A stretch of DNA of 5,485 nucleotides from Desulfobacterales bacterium (lineage in GTDB: Bacteria; Desulfobacterota; Desulfobacteria; Desulfobacterales; Desulfobacteraceae). Location: NCBI GenBank assembly GCA_022361315.1, contig JAKSBB010000873.1, positions 1 to 5,485 on the forward strand, written 5' to 3'. The notes under the pieces are model-generated. The model saw nothing but the letters and a program-made list of their open reading frames with translations. It searched no databases and was not told the DNA's origin. This document shows, in pieces, positions 5,091 to 5,485 of the stretch. How positions within the stretch are numbered: the first letter of the stretch is position 1; every line of letters starts with the position of its first letter. A program made the position numbers and the translations under genes.

Positions 5091-5465
5091 ATGACAGATA
5101 AAAATAAGAAAAAAGAACTGATCAAAAACATTCCCTTTTCAGAAGCCGTTGCCCTGGACGGACTGGTGGATTATGAGGAAGGCCGCGTGGTCAGCCGCAC
5201 CCTTGCGGCAAAGCCCCACGTCAATATTACCCTGTTCGCCTTTGACCAGGACGAAGAGATCTCCGCACACACCTCCCCCGGAGATGCCATGGTCCAGGTG
5301 CTGGACGGCACTGCCCGCATCACCATTGCCGACGAGGTCCTGGAAGCCGGTCCCGGCCAGGTAGTGGTTATGCCTGCCAACGTACCCCATGCGGTGTATG
5401 CGGCAAGCCGCTTTAAAATGCTGCTGACCGTTGTAAAACAGCCCCTGGAAATCCAGGGATTATAG
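5091..5465 (+). CDS. Small single-domain cupin protein
   Basis: A 124-residue cytoplasmic protein with one cupin barrel. Motif 1 is at about 56-73 (EISAHTSPGDAMVQVLDG) and motif 2 at about 87-101 (GPGQVVVMPANVPHA). H60 and H100 sit at metal-ligand positions, but the second histidine of HxH is S62 and no glutamate occupies the usual place, so the canonical metal site is incomplete. Such small cupins are common in anaerobes and their substrate is generally unknown; roles as isomerase, sensor or sugar-binding protein are all possible. The first 15 residues are lysine-rich. AGGAGG at 5077-5082 with an 8-base spacer firmly supports the ATG at 5091. The gene is 136 bp past metY with its own FNR-type promoter, so it is probably transcribed separately and under redox control. 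Only 20 bases follow its stop, with no visible terminator. Confidence 0.88.
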   Translation: MTDKNKKKELIKNIPFSEAVALDGLVDYEEGRVVSRTLAAKPHVNITLFAFDQDEEISAHTSPGDAMVQVLDGTARITIADEVLEAGPGQVVVMPANVPHAVYAASRFKMLLTVVKQPLEIQGL

Positions 5466-5485
5466 ACACATTCCCCCCACCGGTC

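Overview
The window carries five confident protein-coding genes and several well-formed regulatory sites. Base composition is moderate (intergenic stretches AT-rich, genes richer in GC). The best lineage clue is the first gene: a GAF protein ending in a four-cysteine tail (LPICANCKKVRDDGGYW ... HGICPEC). I associate that tail with sensory proteins of sulfate- and metal-reducing Desulfobacterota, especially Desulfobacteraceae-like genomes. A direct-sulfhydrylation enzyme (MetY) and an FNR-type box fit an anaerobe living with sulfide. This placement is inference; no rRNA or other marker gene is present.

Layout, left to right. Positions 1-332 are AT-rich and show no convincing gene; they hold a partial copy of the start of the next gene and an inverted repeat. 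Positions 333-1136 (+) encode the GAF/Cys4 sensor-like protein. Next comes a strong 13-bp hairpin with a T-tract reading leftward, a 17-bp tandem duplication, and a minus-strand gene (1261-1986) for an exported family-3 solute-binding protein without permease or ATPase genes beside it. The 359-bp divergent region (1987-2345) holds a perfect 9-bp dyad, a possible 56-codon ORF, a candidate leftward promoter and a good rightward promoter with a perfect TATAAT. Positions 2346-3548 (+, GTG start) encode an L-2-hydroxyglutarate oxidase (LhgO family). Positions 3680-4954 (+) encode O-acetylhomoserine sulfhydrylase (MetY). The 136-bp gap after it contains four TTGATC elements and one perfect FNR consensus box placed exactly at -41.5 relative to a candidate start site. 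Positions 5091-5465 (+) encode a small cupin.

The genes do not look like one operon. lhgO, metY and the cupin gene are co-directional but separated by 131 and 136 bp, and each has its own promoter-like sequence. The genes are housekeeping or accessory metabolism: 2-hydroxyglutarate repair, homocysteine synthesis from sulfide, solute binding and signal sensing. I saw no mobile element, CRISPR array, tRNA or rRNA. The most interesting signal is the FNR-type promoter of the cupin gene. I did not find a clearly new multi-gene system.
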